A DNA stretch of 5,828 bases from Reyranella sp. (GTDB taxonomy: Bacteria; Pseudomonadota; Alphaproteobacteria; Reyranellales; Reyranellaceae): positions 1 to 5,828 of the forward strand of contig SCVT01000623.1 of NCBI GenBank assembly GCA_004296815.1, read 5' to 3'. Below are positions 1-5,828 of this stretch, in pieces. The notes beneath the pieces were generated by a model. That model ran no database searches, had not been told where the DNA came from, and saw only the letters and a list, made by a program, of their open reading frames with translations. The stretch's first letter is position 1. Each line of letters starts with the position of its first letter. The position numbers and the translations under genes are program-made.

Positions 1-1190
1 GGCCACGGGATGCCCGAATCGTGCGTGGCCTCGATGGTCGTGCCGTCGTCGAGCTGGATCGCCATCTCGGCGAGCGAATGCTCCCAGTTCGGCTTGAAGT
101 CGATCGACATCTTGTCCCGCAGGGCCTTGATGCGCGGCTCCTGGGTCACGGCCTCGTTGTAGGAGTCGAGGTTGGCCGTATCGACGCCGGTCAGCGCCAT
201 CGCCACGGTCTGGCGCAGTGAGAACTTGGCTTCGAGGCCGGTCGTGGGATGCGGGATGTTGCAGACCTTGTCGGCACCGGAATCGATGCGCAGCAGGATC
301 TTCTGCACGCGCTCCGGCGGGAAGTTGCTCTTCAGCCGGATCTCCTTGGCGCACTCGATGGGCGCGTGCGTGAGGTAGCAGGCGGCGTGGTACTTGAAGA
401 GGTTGTTGCGCAGATGCCAGCCCTGCGGTGGCTCGCCCAGCGCAGCGTCGACCGAGAGATGGTTGCTCTGCGAGGAGGCGAAGCCCTGGTCGCACTCCAG
501 CGAGTCGCCGCGCGCCGTGAAACCTTTGGCGGCGAGGCGGGCGGCGCGCAGCCCGTGCTCCGAGGCCGTGCCGGCGTGCAGCGGCTTGCACATGGTGCCG
601 AAGTTCGACTTCAGGCCGGCCGCCTGGGTGGCGGCGATCCCGAAGGCGACGGCGAGCTGCTTGTCGGTGAGGCCAAGCATGCGGCCTGCCGCGGCGGTGG
701 CAGAGAACGAGCCGACCGTGCCGGTGACGTGGAAGCCCTTCTGGTAGTGGCTCGGTGCCACGAGGCGGCCGACCCGGCCCGAGGTCTCGTAGCCCGCCAC
801 GAAGCTCTCGATGAAGAGGCGGCCGGAGGCCTTCATCTGCTCGCCAAGCGCCAGCAGGGCAGGGACCACCGTGACCGTCGGGTGACCGCCCATGAAGAAG
901 TTCACGTCGTCATAGTCGAGGGCGTGGCTGGCCGAGCCGTTGATGAGGGCCGCCGTCGAGGGCAGCACGGTCTCGGAGCGGCCGACCAGGGTGGCCGGAC
1001 CCTTGGCACCGTCTTCCAGCGCCTCGCGGATCAGAATGTCCGTCAGCTCTTCCTGGGCGCCGGGAATCGTGACGGCGAACCAGTCGAGCAGGCACTGCTT
1101 GGTGCGCTCGACGAGATCCTCGGGCAGGTCGTTCCAGCCGAGATGGGCGGCGCGCTTGGCGATCTCTGCCGTGACGGCAACAGCGGCCAT
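1..1190 (-). CDS. MmgE/PrpD family protein, C-terminus cut by window edge
   Basis: Minus-strand frame open from ATG at 1190 to the left edge: 396 codons, no stop. The family usually runs about 450-480 residues, so roughly the last 50-80 are missing. Members include 2-methylcitrate dehydratase (PrpD) and cis-aconitate decarboxylase; they are cytoplasmic, all-helical N-domain enzymes acting on tricarboxylic and related acids. Family landmarks seen: HALDYDD at 89-95 followed by GHPT at 102-105, GFHVTGTVG at 152-160, KPLHAGTASEHG at 202-213, KYHAACYLTHAP at 266-277 and AKFSLRQTVA at 321-330. The start is fixed by a strong GGAGGA Shine-Dalgarno 4 nt upstream. It lies 60 bp behind the methyltransferase gene on the same strand and is probably co-transcribed with it. 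By recalled alignment to mammalian cis-aconitate decarboxylase, Asp92, His103, His154, Lys202 and Lys266 match catalytic-pocket residues, but Cys271 sits where His277 would be. Family assignment is firm; the exact substrate cannot be named. Confidence 0.93.
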   Translation of the reverse strand, partial: MAAVAVTAEIAKRAAHLGWNDLPEDLVERTKQCLLDWFAVTIPGAQEELTDILIREALEDGAKGPATLVGRSETVLPSTAALINGSASHALDYDDVNFFMGGHPTVTVVPALLALGEQMKASGRLFIESFVAGYETSGRVGRLVAPSHYQKGFHVTGTVGSFSATAAAGRMLGLTDKQLAVAFGIAATQAAGLKSNFGTMCKPLHAGTASEHGLRAARLAAKGFTARGDSLECDQGFASSQSNHLSVDAALGEPPQGWHLRNNLFKYHAACYLTHAPIECAKEIRLKSNFPPERVQKILLRIDSGADKVCNIPHPTTGLEAKFSLRQTVAMALTGVDTANLDSYNEAVTQEPRIKALRDKMSIDFKPNWEHSLAEMAIQLDDGTTIEATHDSGIPW

Positions 1191-1194
1191 GTAA

Positions 1195-1200
1195 TCCTCC
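1195..1200 (-). promoter_or_regulatory. Strong ribosome binding site of the MmgE/PrpD gene
   Basis: The minus strand reads GGAGGA, then TTAC, then the ATG at 1190. This near-perfect anti-16S match at short spacing decides the start codon. It also suggests the second gene of the leftward unit is translated efficiently on its own, without coupling to the methyltransferase. Confidence 0.8.
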
Positions 1201-1223
1201 GGGAGTTGGGCGGACGGAGTGTC

Positions 1224-1246
1224 GGACACCGGCCGCGGCCTTGTCC
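1224..1246 (-). repeat. Inverted repeat (potential hairpin) between the methyltransferase and MmgE/PrpD genes
   Basis: GGACA at 1224-1228 and TGTCC at 1242-1246 are complementary 5-bp arms. They enclose the perfect 10-bp palindrome GGCCGCGGCC (1231-1240), with only an unpaired CC (1229-1230) and T (1241) between. It begins 4 nt after the methyltransferase stop. No T-run follows on the minus strand, so it is not a classical intrinsic terminator. A second overlapping palindrome, GTGTC-G-GACAC at 1219-1229, shares the GACAC arm and would compete for pairing. Possible roles are mRNA stabilisation or processing between the two genes, or partial termination. The repeat itself is directly visible; its function is inference, and GC-rich DNA gives short palindromes by chance. 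Confidence 0.45.
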
Positions 1247-1250
1247 ACTC

Positions 1251-1856
1251 TCAGGGCTTTCGCGCAACGATATGGAAGATGTGCCAGTGCTTGGCGTTGC
1301 CGCGGGGAGTGACGCCGTCATCTTCCTCCTCCTCGAACATCTCGAGATCGAGACCGTCGAGATGGGCCAGCGCCTCGTCGCGCTCGAGGAAGGTCATGCC
1401 GGGGCGGCCGACCCAACTGTCGCGCGGTCCGTACCACTGGCCGGAGAAGCGGCCGCCCGAGGGCAAGGCTTCGCGGATGCGCGCCCAGGTTCGCAGGAAG
1501 GCAGGCGCCTCGCAGAGGGGCATGGCGAAACTTGAATTCACCAGATGGACGCCGAGCGGGATCGGCACCTCCTCGAAGCGGGCGTGCACTGGCGTGACGT
1601 CGCTGCCTTCGGGCAGATCGCGCGCCTGGAGCTGGTTCAGCGCCTCGGGTTCGGCATCGACGGCGATCACACGCCAGTTGCGGCGCAGCATCTCAACGAC
1701 ATCGCGGCCATCGCCGCAGCCGAGATCGATGACGAGGCCGTCAGTCGGTGTCGTGCCGAACGCGTCGAGCGCGGCGAGAAGCGTGCGCCGCGGCGGCCGG
1801 TCGCGAAGCTTCGCGTAGTAGTTGCCCCAACCGGCGGAGCGATCGCTTTCCGTCAT
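1251..1856 (-). CDS. Class I SAM-dependent methyltransferase (TehB-like)
   Basis: A 201-residue protein with a complete Rossmann-type methyltransferase fold. Motif I, the SAM glycine-rich loop, is VIDLGCGDG at 42-50. The acidic residue at the end of beta-2 that binds the ribose is Asp67 in VIAVDAEP. The post-motif strand is HLVNSSFAMPLC at 104-115, followed by LPSGGRFSGQ at 131-140. A conserved-looking tail carries an acidic run EEEEDD (175-180) and KHWHIFHIVARK (189-200). It is likely cytoplasmic, with no signal or membrane segment. The substrate is unknown: relatives are annotated as generic or tellurite-resistance-like methyltransferases, and nothing here supports a tellurite role. The start at 1856 has only a weak purine-rich GAGAGAGAAC upstream (1870-1861), but residues 8-20 (AGWGNYYAKLRDR) look like the family N-terminus, so the start is reasonable. 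It is first in the leftward unit and divergent from the importer. Confidence 0.9.
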   Translation of the reverse strand: MTESDRSAGWGNYYAKLRDRPPRRTLLAALDAFGTTPTDGLVIDLGCGDGRDVVEMLRRNWRVIAVDAEPEALNQLQARDLPEGSDVTPVHARFEEVPIPLGVHLVNSSFAMPLCEAPAFLRTWARIREALPSGGRFSGQWYGPRDSWVGRPGMTFLERDEALAHLDGLDLEMFEEEEDDGVTPRGNAKHWHIFHIVARKP

Positions 1857-1915
1857 GCGCGTTCTCTCTCGGCCTCGGCGCTTGTCGTGTGGCTGTTCGT
1901 GTGATCGTATCGCAT

Positions 1916-1930
1916 TTCATAATCAATGAA
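1916..1930. promoter_or_regulatory. Small inverted repeat, possible operator
   Basis: TTCAT (1916-1920) and ATGAA (1926-1930) form a perfect 5-bp dyad around a 5-nt spacer. The dyad lies in the AT-rich core of the divergent gap, just downstream of the candidate rightward promoter and overlapping the alternative -10. The position would suit a repressor site. Arms this short can occur by chance, and no regulator gene is in the window. Confidence 0.2.
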
Positions 1931-1941
1931 GTCGGGAATCC

Positions 1942-1949
1942 GGGAGGAA
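1942..1949 (+). promoter_or_regulatory. Ribosome binding site deciding the binding-protein start
   Basis: GGGAGGAA lies 3 nt before the ATG at 1953 (5 nt counted from GGAGG). It selects this codon over the in-frame ATG at 1926, which has no comparable site and would add nine residues ahead of a normal signal peptide. Confidence 0.8.
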
Positions 1950-1952
1950 ATC

Positions 1953-2972
1953 ATGAAAGGCTTGGGAAGCCTCATTGTCGCTGCTGCCATTGCATTTGCG
2001 CCGGTCGCCGCCCGCGCGGACCTCAAGGCGATCACCGAGGCCGCCAAGAAGGAAGGCGAGCTCACCTGGTACATCGCCCACTACACGTCCGAAGGCGCCG
2101 AGGATATCGGCCGCGGATTCACCGAAATGTACGGCATCAAGGTCAATGTCGTGCGCACGACGGCCCAGGTCGCCTACCAGCGCCTGCTGCAGGACATCAA
2201 GAACAACCAGACGATCTGCGACGTCTTCTCGTCGACCGACGTCGGGCACTATGTCCGCCTGAAGGCGGAGGGCCGCTTCGACAAGTACATCCCCGAAGCC
2301 TCGTCCAAGATCGTCCCGACGTTCCAGAATTTCGATCCCGACGGCTTCTATCACACGACTTCGGCCGGCCTCGTCGTGCTCACCTACAACACTTCCAAGG
2401 TGAAGCCCGAGGATGCTCCCAAGAAGTGGGAGGACCTGCTCGACATCAAGTGGAAGGGCAAGGTCTCGATCGGCCATCCCGGCTTTTCCGGCTATGTCGG
2501 CACCTGGGTGCTGACCATGAAGAAGCTCTACGGCTGGCAGTACTTCGAGAAGCTCGAGAAGAACAAGCCGCAGATCGGCCGCTCGATCAACGACACCGTG
2601 ACGGCGCTGAACGCCGGCGAGCGCCAGGTGGCGGCCGGCGCCGACGGCTCGACGCTGTTCAGTGCAGCGCGCGGCAATCCGCTCGCGGTCACCTATCCCA
2701 CGGACGGTTCCGTGCTGATCATCGCTCCGTCGGGCATCATGAAGGGCAGCAAGCATCCCAATGCAGCGAAGCTCTTCATGGAGTTCCTCTATTCGGTCGA
2801 GGCGGCGAAGATCAACGCCAAGCACTTCGGCATACCGCTGCGCCCCGAGGTGCCGGCGCCTCCGGGTGCGAAGCCGATCAGCGAGGTGAAGACCATCCGG
2901 CCGACCGTCACGGAGATCGACAAGGGCATCCCCGAGGTGATCGAGCAGTGGCGCGACACGTTCGGCAACTGA
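1953..2972 (+). CDS. ABC importer periplasmic substrate-binding protein (family 1, Fe3+/organic-solute type)
   Basis: A 339-residue secreted binding protein. The N-terminus is a clean Sec signal peptide: Lys2, a hydrophobic core at about 7-18, and cleavage predicted after ARA at 20-22. There is no lipobox, so it should be free in the periplasm. The mature part follows the FbpA/AfuA-like superfamily: an opening strand ELTWYIAHYT (36-45), CDVFSSTDVGHYVRLKAEG (89-107), PKKWEDLLDIKWKGKV (156-171), and a late segment HPNAAKLFMEFLYS (268-281). Classical ferric-binding proteins hold iron with adjacent tyrosines in the second lobe. The matching stretch here (about 226-246, AAGADGSTLFSAARG) has no YY, and the whole protein has none, so iron is doubtful. 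It is first gene of the rightward importer operon, 16 bp before the permease. Family assignment is strong; the ligand is unknown. Confidence 0.93.
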   Translation: MKGLGSLIVAAAIAFAPVAARADLKAITEAAKKEGELTWYIAHYTSEGAEDIGRGFTEMYGIKVNVVRTTAQVAYQRLLQDIKNNQTICDVFSSTDVGHYVRLKAEGRFDKYIPEASSKIVPTFQNFDPDGFYHTTSAGLVVLTYNTSKVKPEDAPKKWEDLLDIKWKGKVSIGHPGFSGYVGTWVLTMKKLYGWQYFEKLEKNKPQIGRSINDTVTALNAGERQVAAGADGSTLFSAARGNPLAVTYPTDGSVLIIAPSGIMKGSKHPNAAKLFMEFLYSVEAAKINAKHFGIPLRPEVPAPPGAKPISEVKTIRPTVTEIDKGIPEVIEQWRDTFGN

Positions 2973-2988
2973 CCGTCAGGCGCCGAGT

Positions 2989-4716
2989 ATGGCCGTAGCG
3001 GCTTCTGCCATCGATATCGCGCCGGCCCGACGACAGCGCGTCTTCGATTCCACATGGATCCTGTGGATCGCAATCATCGCGGTCCTCCTGTTCCTTGTGG
3101 TCAGTCCGTTCGTCTATCTGGTGATCACCAGTTTCCAGGCCGAACGGACGGGTGACTTCACGCTGGCGAACTACGCCACGGCCTACGGCCGGGCTCGCTA
3201 CATCGACGCCTTGCTCAATTCGCTGAAGCTCGGTGCCGTATCGGCGTTGCTGGCCGGTGTCTTCGCCGTCCCGCTCGCCTGGGCGGTCGCACGCACGGAC
3301 ATGCCGGGGCGCGGCTTCACCCGCATGCTGGTGCTGGCGACGTTCATCACGCCGCCCTACACCGGCGCGGTCGCCTGGATCCTGCTGGCCGGCCCCAACG
3401 CGGGCTGGCTCAACCGCTTCTACATGCTGGTGACAGGGGCAGAGGCGGGGCCCTTCAACATCTACAGCTTCACCGGCCTCGCCGTCGTCATCGCGCTCTA
3501 CTCGTTTCCCTACATCTTCATCTTCACGACCGCCGCGCTCGAGCTGGTGTCATCGGAGATGGAGGATGCGGCCAACATCCTGGGCGCCGGCCCGTGGCGG
3601 ACGATGCGAAAGGTGACCTTGCCGCTCGCGCTGCCGGCCATCCTGGGCGGCCTGATCATCTGCTTCCTCGAGGCGATCGCCCTGTTCGGCTCGCCCGCGA
3701 TGATCGCTATCCCCGCCAGATTCAATGTCGTCACGACGCAGCTATTCCAGTTCTTCGGCAATCCCGTGCGAGTCGAGGTGGCGGCGGCCTATGCCATGCC
3801 GCTGCTCGGGGTGACGATCCTGCTGGTGCTGGTCCAGCGCCTGATCGTGCGCCGCAAGGGCTTCGTGGCGCTCACCGGCAAGGGTGGCGAACGCCGACCG
3901 ACCCTGCTGGGACGCTGGCGTTGGGCGATGTTCGGCTACGCGATGTTCGTGGCCGCGCTGGCCGTCTTCCTGCCCTACATCTTCCTGGTGCAGTCGGCTT
4001 TCGCCAAGGCGTGGGGCCGTGGGTTCCTGCTCGACAACATCACCATCGCCAACTTCCGCTTCATCCTCTTCGAGCACGCGACCGCGGCGCAGTCGGTGAT
4101 CAACAGCTTCCTCTACGCCGGCGTCAGCGCCACCGTGGCGGTGTTCCTGACCCTGGGCGTGGCCTATATCGTGGCGCGCCGCCTGATCCCGTTCGGCGGC
4201 GTGCTGGGCTTCCTCTGCGTGGCGCCGTTCGTGATCCCGGGCGTCGTCCTGGCGATCGGTTTCTATGCGGCCTATGCGCCGCCGCCGCTGGCCCTCTACG
4301 GCACGGCGCTGATCCTCATCCTGGCCTTCACGACGCGCTTCCTCCCCGTGGGCTACGTCAACGCGAGTGCTGCGATCCGCAGCCTCAATCCCGAGATGGA
4401 GGAGGCGGTGCGGGTGCTGGGCGGTAGCCGGCTGACGGCGCTGCGCAAGGTCGTGGCGCCACTGCTGAAACGCAACCTGCTGGGCGCCTGGCTGCTGATC
4501 TTCATCCCGGCGACGCGCGAGCTGTCGGCGGCGATCTTCCTCTACGGGCCCAACACCAAGGTGGCTTCGGTCATGATCTTCGACATGAGCGAGGAGGGGA
4601 ACTTCGAGCGGCTTGCCGCGCTGGCCCTGATCCTGCAAGTGCTGACCCTGCCGCTGCTCTGGATCGGGCAGAAGGCCCTGGGCCGTGATTTCATGCTGAG
4701 GCGCAACGCGACATGA
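2989..4716 (+). CDS. ABC importer permease, two fused transmembrane domains (FbpB/ThiP-like)
   Basis: A 575-residue inner-membrane protein carrying both permease halves in one chain, as in the ferric-iron and thiamine importer families. About twelve hydrophobic segments are visible: about 23-47, 82-102, 112-135, 160-185, 212-236 and 266-286 in the first half; 313-337, 370-396, 402-430, 434-456, 497-517 and 543-560 in the second. Each half has the cytoplasmic EAA loop that docks on the ATPase: EDAANILGAG leading to LP at 192-212, and EEAVRVLGGS leading to P at 471-491. The basic linker (about 287-312) joins the halves. The start at 2989 has only a weak upstream purine site (AGGCGCCGAG) in the 16-bp gap, but no later in-frame ATG precedes the first membrane segment. 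The stop overlaps the ATPase start by four bases (ATGA), which indicates translational coupling. Substrate specificity comes from the binding protein and is not readable here. Confidence 0.95.
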   Translation: MAVAASAIDIAPARRQRVFDSTWILWIAIIAVLLFLVVSPFVYLVITSFQAERTGDFTLANYATAYGRARYIDALLNSLKLGAVSALLAGVFAVPLAWAVARTDMPGRGFTRMLVLATFITPPYTGAVAWILLAGPNAGWLNRFYMLVTGAEAGPFNIYSFTGLAVVIALYSFPYIFIFTTAALELVSSEMEDAANILGAGPWRTMRKVTLPLALPAILGGLIICFLEAIALFGSPAMIAIPARFNVVTTQLFQFFGNPVRVEVAAAYAMPLLGVTILLVLVQRLIVRRKGFVALTGKGGERRPTLLGRWRWAMFGYAMFVAALAVFLPYIFLVQSAFAKAWGRGFLLDNITIANFRFILFEHATAAQSVINSFLYAGVSATVAVFLTLGVAYIVARRLIPFGGVLGFLCVAPFVIPGVVLAIGFYAAYAPPPLALYGTALILILAFTTRFLPVGYVNASAAIRSLNPEMEEAVRVLGGSRLTALRKVVAPLLKRNLLGAWLLIFIPATRELSAAIFLYGPNTKVASVMIFDMSEEGNFERLAALALILQVLTLPLLWIGQKALGRDFMLRRNAT

Positions 4717-5774
4717 GCAAGCTCGTCCTGAAGAACGTCGCCAAGCGCTACGGCGCCTTCGAGGCGGTCGCCGATTTCTCGCTGGAGCTGGTGCCGGGCG
4801 AATTCGTCTCGCTGCTGGGTCCCTCGGGCTGCGGCAAGACGACGACGCTCCGCATGATTGCGGGCTTCATGCCGCCGACAGTGGGCTCGATCGTGATGGA
4901 CGGCCGCGAGATCTCCTCGCCGTCGGGCGTCGTGCCGCCCGAGCACCGGCGCATGTCGATGATCTTCCAGAGCTATGCGATCTGGCCGAACATGACGGTG
5001 GGCGAGAATGTCGGCTTCGGCCTGCAGGTGAGGAAGCTGTCGCGCGCCGAGATCGACCGTCGCGTCGACAAGATCCTCGACGTCGTCCAGATGCGCAATC
5101 TCAAGGGCCGCTATCCCGCCGAGCTGTCGGGCGGCCAGCAGCAGCGCGTGGCGCTGGCCCGCGCCATCGTGGTCGAGCCCGAGGTGCTGCTGCTCGACGA
5201 GCCGCTCTCCAACCTCGACGCCAACCTGCGCGAGGAGATGCGTTTCGAGATCCGCCGCCTGCACGACGAGTTCAAGATCACGACGGTCTACGTCACGCAC
5301 GACCAGTCCGAGGCGATGGTGACGTCGGACCGCATCGTCGTGATGAACAAGGGCAAGATCGAGCAGATCGACGCGCCGCATGTCCTCTACGGCCGCCCGA
5401 AGAGCCGCTTCGTCGCGGGCTTCATCGGCCGCACCAACTTCCTGGAGGGCGATCATCAAGGGGCCGACGTCCGTTTCGACGGCTTCAGTGCGGCTGCAGG
5501 CCGGCTCGAAGGCGCGAACGGCAGCGGCAAGCTCCTCTATTCCCTGCGGCCGCAGGCGATCGGGCTCTCTATGCAGAAATCCGGCGGCGCCGGGCTCGCA
5601 ATCGAGGCCGAGATCTCGGACCGGTCGTATCTCGGCGAATACTGGGACTATCAGGTGCGGCCGCTCGGGGCCGCCAAGGCGCTCCGCGTCTCGACCGGCC
5701 CCAACGCGGTGTTCGAGGTCGGCAGCCGGGTCTGGCTGGAGATCGATCCCGCCGCCATGGTACGGGTAGACTAG
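4713..5774 (+). CDS. ABC importer ATP-binding protein (FbpC/PotA-like, with TOBE domain)
   Basis: A 353-residue ATPase that energises the importer from the cytoplasmic face. All nucleotide-binding motifs are intact: A-loop Tyr13, Walker A GPSGCGKT at 36-43, Q-loop Gln86 in IFQSYAIWPNMTV, signature LSGGQQQR at 138-145, Walker B LLLDEP at 159-164, D-loop SNLD at 166-169, and switch His196 in VTHDQSEA. A C-terminal extension after about 235 is a TOBE-type regulatory/substrate-sensing region, with SLRPQAIGLS at 277-286 and a second strand set including YLGEYWDYQVRP (306-317). Length is normal for this subfamily. Translation is probably coupled: the ATG overlaps the permease stop, with only a weak GAGG (4698-4701) upstream. 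No terminator-like hairpin follows the stop at 5772-5774, so transcription likely continues into the next gene. Confidence 0.96.
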   Translation: MSKLVLKNVAKRYGAFEAVADFSLELVPGEFVSLLGPSGCGKTTTLRMIAGFMPPTVGSIVMDGREISSPSGVVPPEHRRMSMIFQSYAIWPNMTVGENVGFGLQVRKLSRAEIDRRVDKILDVVQMRNLKGRYPAELSGGQQQRVALARAIVVEPEVLLLDEPLSNLDANLREEMRFEIRRLHDEFKITTVYVTHDQSEAMVTSDRIVVMNKGKIEQIDAPHVLYGRPKSRFVAGFIGRTNFLEGDHQGADVRFDGFSAAAGRLEGANGSGKLLYSLRPQAIGLSMQKSGGAGLAIEAEISDRSYLGEYWDYQVRPLGAAKALRVSTGPNAVFEVGSRVWLEIDPAAMVRVD

Positions 5775-5796
5775 TCGCCCAACGTAGAGTGAGAAG

Positions 5797-5828
5797 ATGA
5801 CCGCAGGACCGCTCAGCCGCTTCACCGT
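5797..5828 (+). CDS. Start of a downstream gene, possibly CaiB/BaiF CoA-transferase (partial)
   Basis: An ATG at 5797 opens a frame reading MTAGPLSRFT to the window edge, 22 bp after the ATPase stop. A purine-rich GAGTGAGAAG (5787-5796) lies directly upstream as a usable ribosome site. The opening GPLSRFT resembles the first residues of CaiB/BaiF family III CoA-transferases, which commonly begin with a GPL-x-x-x-x-V-L-D-L pattern and move CoA between acyl-CoA and free acids. Only ten residues are visible, so the family is a guess from recalled N-termini. That a gene starts here is more secure than its identity. Its position makes it the probable fourth gene of the rightward operon. Confidence 0.45.
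   Translation, partial: MTAGPLSRFT

Larger units (their letters stand above)
1857..1952. promoter_or_regulatory. Divergent intergenic control region
   Basis: This 96-bp gap separates the 5' ends of the methyltransferase (leftward) and the binding-protein gene (rightward), so it must hold or neighbour both promoters. It contains an AT-richer patch (about 1903-1930) that stands out from the GC-rich surroundings. A weak rightward candidate is TTGTCG (1882-1887), a 17-nt spacer, then TCGTAT (1905-1910). An alternative -10 is CATAAT (1918-1923), which lacks a good -35. No convincing leftward pair was found; TACGAT (1909-1904, minus strand) is a possible -10. Promoter positions are tentative; the role of the gap as control region follows from gene orientation. 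Confidence 0.5.

Noticed and set aside
249..1535. 428-residue plus-strand open frame
   Set aside because: It runs antisense to both the MmgE/PrpD and methyltransferase genes. Its composition (Arg, Gly, Ala, Glu-rich with no recognisable domain) is typical of GC-rich shadow frames, whereas the minus-strand frames carry clear family motifs.
1251..1856. Tellurite resistance role for the methyltransferase
   Set aside because: Similarity to TehB is only at the general SAM-fold level and no tellurite-resistance partner genes are nearby.
1926..1952. Upstream in-frame ATG as start of the binding protein
   Set aside because: It would put nine mostly polar, charged residues before a normal signal peptide, and the strong GGGAGGAA site lies downstream of it, directly before the ATG at 1953.
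1923..2825. 300-residue minus-strand open frame opposite the binding-protein gene
   Set aside because: Antisense shadow of a confidently assigned gene, with no recognisable domain.
2973..2988. GGCGCC palindrome (2979-2984) after the binding-protein stop as an attenuating hairpin
   Set aside because: The 16-bp gap is too short and the palindrome only six bases; nothing distinguishes it from chance in GC-rich DNA.
1748..2998. 416-residue plus-strand open frame
   Set aside because: It is an out-of-frame shadow crossing the divergent gap and the binding-protein gene. The protein is Arg-rich and low in order, with no motifs; the correct frame has a signal peptide and family segments.
3594..4638. 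Plus-strand (3594-4427) and minus-strand (3742-4638) open frames inside the permease gene
   Set aside because: Both are Arg/Gly/Pro- or Gln/His-rich shadows of the twelve-segment permease and carry no domain of their own.
5775..5796. Terminator after the ATPase gene
   Set aside because: The 22-bp gap shows no inverted repeat or T-run and leads straight into a ribosome site and a new ATG.
4542..5825. 427-residue minus-strand open frame opposite the ATPase gene
   Set aside because: Antisense shadow rich in Arg, His, Asp and Leu. The plus strand has all ABC ATPase motifs in order.

Overview
The window looks like a chromosomal piece of a high-GC alphaproteobacterium (Rhizobiales/Rhodospirillales-like). 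This rests on the strong G/C bias at third codon positions, the protein styles and the tight operon packing; it was not confirmed by any search. I see no mobile elements, RNA genes, CRISPR arrays or broken genes. About 95% of the window is coding.

Layout: two divergent transcription units share a control region of about 96 bp (1857-1952). Leftward (minus strand) are a class I SAM-dependent methyltransferase (1856-1251) and, after a 60-bp gap holding a strong inverted repeat, an MmgE/PrpD-family protein (1190 to the left edge, C-terminus cut off). Rightward (plus strand) is a complete three-gene ABC importer: a secreted substrate-binding protein (1953-2972), a fused two-domain permease (2989-4716) and an ATPase (4713-5774). 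The spacing is 16 bp and then a 4-bp ATGA overlap. A further plus-strand gene begins at 5797 and is cut by the right edge; its first ten residues resemble the start of CaiB/BaiF family III CoA-transferases.

How the genes may work together: the importer has every part needed to capture a small solute in the periplasm and move it into the cytoplasm. It belongs to the ferric iron/putrescine/phosphonate-type superfamily that annotation pipelines often call 'iron(III) transporter'. However, the binding protein lacks the paired tyrosines of classical ferric-binding proteins, so an organic or anionic substrate is at least as likely. An MmgE/PrpD protein (family reactions: hydration, dehydration or decarboxylation of tricarboxylic and related acids) and a possible CoA-transferase on either side suggest uptake and catabolism of an organic acid. 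That is inference from context. No single gene is of an unknown type. The open questions are the substrate, the reaction of the MmgE/PrpD protein, and the role of the intergenic structures.
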